Part shown: one piece after another, positions 60,447-64,000 of the stretch
How the letters are laid out: every line of letters starts with the position of its first letter
Position numbering within the stretch: the first letter of the stretch is position 1
Source: Gnetum montanum
Taxonomy: Eukaryota; Streptophyta; Gnetopsida; Gnetales; Gnetaceae
DNA: 64,000 nt
Direction of reading: 5' to 3'
Assembly: GCA_015680685.1 (NCBI GenBank)
Contig: MNCI01025456.1
Location: 11,980-75,979 of the forward strand
Program-made: the position numbers and the translations under genes
Notes under the pieces: generated by a model
What the model was told of the DNA's origin: nothing
What the model saw: only the letters and a program-made list of their open reading frames with translations
Database searches by the model: none

Positions 60447-60727
60447 ATGGTTCCAAAAAGAGGAGCACAAGGAGGACCCTCACAGGGTGTAATTAAATGA
60501 CCAAGAGGTCAATGTAAAGGTTGAACTGAAGGAAAAGAACTAGAACATGCAAAGTAGAAAGCCTGATCCTTTAGTATTCATTAAGAAACACCTGGTACTA
60601 GATAGTTGGCCTAAGGAGAGGTAGAGGAACCACAAGTGCAAGGAGAATGCCTCATGTTGTCACAAGAATACCTCCAAGATATCCAAGAGAAGTCCATCCT
60701 AACCACAATCATTATGAAGACGAAACA
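60447..60727 (+). pseudogene. Truncated ORF3 start of C
   Basis: The start corresponds to the ORF3 of B and A (PKRGAQGGPSQ-like) and ends where similarity to B (12990) is lost near 60727. Confidence 0.5.
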
Positions 60728-60922
60728 TTGGGCAAACAAGTTCCTATCCCAAAAATGGAAAATCGTGCTGGCGTCGATGATGTTGGTCGCCACGGTGAGA
60801 TTCGCGGTGTCCATGGCCACCCCTCCTTCCAGAGTTATGTAAAAAATCAACGCGATAATTAGAATTCACATGATACTTGAAACCCTTTGAGCACTAAGGG
60901 TATTCCAACTATAATTACTAGC
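60728..60922. other. Short GC-richer segment of unknown origin
   Basis: Between C and F lies sequence unlike both (…GGAAAATCGTGCTGGCGTCGATGATG…). It can be read in one plus frame as a hydrophobic segment (KWKIVLASMMLVATVRFAV) and is also open on the minus strand. It may be a host exon fragment; I cannot assign it. Confidence 0.3.
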
Positions 60923-61820
60923 TAATGAGTGGTGAGGTGCCTTTATACCCAACCATACAAATCACAAAGCATTCATGCATAATTTGGTCGAATTCCATCG
61001 ACTCTATAGTTTTCCAATGTACTAGTTCTCTAGGAAGTAAACTAGACATTGAGGATGTTCATTGTCTTCCCAACTACACTTGTGAAGCTCAAGGGTATGG
61101 TTTAAGTGTAATTGAGACATATGATTTTTATCATTTTTAATTTTAAGGTTTTGGTGCTTGAAATAAAAGAGAGAGAGAATAAAGTAATTTAATATCTACT
61201 TTAATCTAATGGATTAACTATTATTCAACTAGTCCAAGCATAAGTATCCAATCCCACTTGCCTTACAAATCTTAAACACTTATAACGTTGCTAGGTTACC
61301 AAGCATTAAGTGCTTTTGGGATTATCAAACATCATACACATGCTTGAAGGGGTTGTACTTATGTGTTTACTTAATCACTATTTAGCTTATCTCACTTAGT
61401 TACTTAATTAGCTTAATCACTACAAAACATTGAATAAATAACTAAAAATATTAAATACACTAATAAAACGTTTAAGCTATCCATAATGTTGCAAGGTTTA
61501 TTAACAAGTTTGTCTTTATTGCCACACATAATGTTGTGCTTAGGTACAACAGTGCTCAAATAAAGATCCATACATTTAATGACTCTTGTTGCAGGCACTT
61601 AGGAAAATATTCTAACTCTTGAATGTAAAAACTACAAGAGCTTTGCTACAACTATGACAAGATGATGTCTAAAAATTATAGGTTGGCATGTATTTATAGG
61701 TAAAGATAGACCCTACATCAATGGGGCCACGTTAATGCATCAAATGATGCATTGACGGGGCCTAGTCAATGTAACCCAGTTGATGGGGCCTAGTCAACAA
61801 GGCCAATTTGCAACTCATCA
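60923..61820 (-). repeat. 3' LTR of F
   Basis: 898 bp. On the minus strand it starts TGATGAGTTGC and ends CACTCATTA. U3 carries TTGACTAGGCCCCATCAA-type repeats (61735-61805), different from those of the other subfamilies. The TATA box is the complement of 61691-61698 and the poly(A) signal is near 61518. Confidence 0.85.
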
Positions 61821-62039
61821 TACCCCCATGATTGAATGAAAACTTGTTCTTGAGTTCTTTATAAAATTGTGAAGGTATGGGATTATTGAATAGTGCATAA
61901 TATAACAAAACTAAGTACCTAGATCTATGAATTAATAAAATTACAAATTGTGATGTTCATAACAAAAAATTGAAGACCAAACAAAATTAGACAACACGTC
62001 CTCTAATGACATGAAGATAACTAAAAATATCACACAGTC

Positions 62040-64000
62040 CCAAGTGGCAGAGACTCATGACACTCTAATGGACCTTCTCCATCTTTAGGCACATGTGGTA
62101 GTTGAGGCTGTTGTGGCTATTCAACTACTATTGCAACTTTTGGTAGCAGGTAGAAAGCATCCAGTAATGCTTTCAGTTTCTCCTCCTTACTACTAGGATC
62201 GTGCATGGTCCATGTAGCTTCACCAATGTGGGCTAGAATGTGCACATTCCAAGGAGGAAATTGCTAAGAATAGCTTCTTAGCATTGATGAACCGAGTAGG
62301 GAATTGTTTGTGCTTGATGTTGAATGCCCTGATTGCATTTTGTAGCTCATGGTAATCATTCATCCTCCTAGCTAAGTTCTTAGTAGTTGATCATTGATTA
62401 GTGAATCATGCCTTGAGAAATTTAGGCTTAGGGCTTATTATCTCAAGCTTTTACTTGGTGTTCTTGTGATGCTTGAACTTAGCCTCATATAGCAAGTATG
62501 AGCTAGCCATCTACTTTTCAAGTTCTAATCATAGCTATTTGGCAATCAGCATTGCCAGATTTGTGTATTGAAGATTGGCTAGTTCCATATATACCATTAT
62601 TTCTTCAATTTACAACTCCTTCAGGCAAATCTCCACTTTGTTGTAAGAATCTATCCCATCAATGATGAGCTTCCACACCTCTCTTCCTTACTAGAGTTGC
62701 TAGAGGGCCTCATTTACTTTTGCCTTAGCCACTTGGATATGTTTCTCATTCACATCCTTTTGCAAGACAACTTGATCATTGTAGTGATTCTTAGCTCTTT
62801 CAAATTTAAGAGCCTCATTTTTCTAGGTGGCAGTTTCAATGGCAAATTTCTAGCATAATGCATAGACTTTCTCCATAGATAGATTGTGATTCTATGCTAC
62901 CAATTTGTACAATTCCATTTTCACTCAAGCTAGCTACTCCTGCTATTGATGGATAAATTCTTAAATCTATTTTTTTATGCAAGTGATGATTTTCTATGGT
63001 TAGTGTTTCATTTTCTTAGCACATTTGAACGAAGTCCTTTTGAACTAAGTCTTTGGTTTAGCTACAGGTTGGTTAAAGATGGCCATAAGCATTCTCTCCT
63101 CAACTTGTTCTAATCATCCCTAGCTATTGTAGGATTGAGAAGTGCTAGATTAACAAAACGGGCATGTAATTAAACAACCTTTGCTATCAAGAATTTGTTT
63201 TGTGCTTGGGCCATTTCAAGTTACCCATCTAGGATGATACATTTGTGCTTTGCTTTGAGCAGCTCTGACTAGGTTGTAGTAATGTTATCTGAAAAATCAA
63301 AGATGTCTGTAATCAGTTAATCAGTTCCCCACCAATGATAGTTCCTATAGATGTCTACAATCTCTAAGTGCAGATACATCTAGTATAGATGTTGTAGATA
63401 TGTTAAGTGCTTTCATGATTCAGTTAGCAACCACTTTTATAGTTGTCTCATTCCCTTGGTGTTGCATCACCAGTACAGATGCCCCATCATCCTCCTCTAG
63501 GTCCATCAAAAGGAAGGTAGCATTCCCAGAGATTTCTGGGAATACAAGGTATTAAGAGAGAGATACCAGCACTTATCAAGCATTGAGATTTGATCTCATG
63601 GGTAACTACATTCATTGGGCTAAAAATATTAGTCCACCTCCCTCCATCTAACTAATTGTTTGAGCCACTTCATTAAGGTGACTCATCATGGGTCAATATA
63701 CAAATGGATCTTCAACACTCATTTCTACTCACTACTCCTACTATTACAAAAGTTGCTCTTAGATTTTACATAGGTGGTCTATGGCAATGTGGGCTTCTAG
63801 CATTGTTTCTTGAGTAGGTGGTGGAGGTGGTGGTTGCTGCTCCTTTTCTTTAGACATGACATGTATCTTATCTTTCATCATTTTAGACTAATAGGTGATG
63901 GAATTATGCTTGATTATGTTGTTGGTGTAGTATATTATCCCTACCCATTTGCAAAGTTTTCTAATAAGGCATGGAAAAGGTATGGTTTTCCTTCCATATT
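62040..64000 (-). pseudogene. Decayed accessory ORF (ORF3) of F, partial
   Basis: Minus-strand text includes a run KEKEQQPPPPPPTQE near 63850-63800, matching the proline-rich patch in ORF3 of B, then Leu/Lys/Glu-rich heptad-like stretches toward 62100. Stops are frequent. The start lies outside the window. Confidence 0.45.

Larger units (their letters stand above)
56205..60727 (+). mobile_element. Element C: LTR-less internal fragment of a gag-protease element
   Basis: It begins within gag (matching B at about 7250) and continues through protease, tail, 3' noncoding region, mini-intron and the first ~280 bp of ORF3, stopping near 60727. It lacks LTRs on both sides, and pol is absent as in B. 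Its closest relative in the window is B. Confidence 0.8.
60923..64000 (-). mobile_element. Element F: Athila-like element, minus strand, 3' end (runs off window)
   Basis: Read on the minus strand: a decayed accessory ORF (64000 to about 62040), then noncoding sequence, a PPT (61834-61821) and a 3' LTR (61820-60923). The 3' flank (plus strand 60918-60922) is CTAGC. Gag, any pol and the 5' LTR lie beyond 64000. Confidence 0.8.

Overview
This window is nuclear DNA from a seed plant with a large, repeat-filled genome. A gymnosperm is plausible from the AT-rich, heavily decayed, nested Ty3/gypsy content, but the sequence does not fix the species. I see no bacterial, organellar or viral genome and no complete host gene. 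Almost everything belongs to one extended family of Athila-like Ty3/gypsy LTR retrotransposons. Members share LTR ends TGATRA..CTCATCA, a tRNA-Asp-type primer site (TTGGCGCCGTTGCCGGGGA where intact) and a T/G-rich PPT ending TGGGGGTA.

Layout. (A) 1-5046: 3' half and 3' LTR of a plus-strand element inserted in the 5' LTR of B. (B) 5047-16458: a gag-protease element without RT, RNase H or integrase, interrupted at 7983-9234. 16459-18930: unassigned AT-rich DNA. (G) ~18930-23150: 3' half of a minus-strand relative. 23111-23929: a decayed plus-strand coiled-coil ORF. 25200-35850: minus-strand LINE fragments, broken by an unclassified insertion (~26175-28040, with a ~255-bp tandem repeat and a G-rich tract) and by (D) 28916-35379, a complete gag-only LTR element with TSD AACAA. 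35850-36430: a compositionally different low-copy island with a possible tiny secreted-peptide ORF. (E) 37478-55019: a complete element with TSD ATGTC and the only copy with RT, RNase H and integrase. (I) 46294-53580: a 7.3-kb element nested in E with TSD TAAGG, the best preserved in the window. (C) 55860-60727: rearranged family fragments. (F) 60923-64000: a minus-strand element running off the window.

How the parts work together. Only E encodes polymerase functions, and its copy is broken by at least three frameshifts, many stops and a lost integrase catalytic Glu. I, B, C and D lack RT-RNaseH-IN but keep gag and the C-terminal tail of the polyprotein (protease retained in I, B and C). In I the pol deletion is in frame. 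These look like lineages mobilised in trans by an E-like partner. Downstream of the polyprotein each element has a long conserved noncoding region, then a conserved 65-68-nt intron-like segment ending immediately before the ATG of an accessory ORF. The accessory ORF differs between subfamilies: long coiled-coil in A/B and apparently F/G, ~71-80 codons in E/I, and another short one in D. The slot behaves like a spliced, env-position module with interchangeable content. The U3 repeats of the LTRs are also swapped between subfamilies.

Decay is dominated by C-to-T change: nearly all premature stops are TAG/TAA/TGA where relatives or context indicate CAG/CAA/CGA, as expected for methylcytosine deamination in silenced plant heterochromatin.
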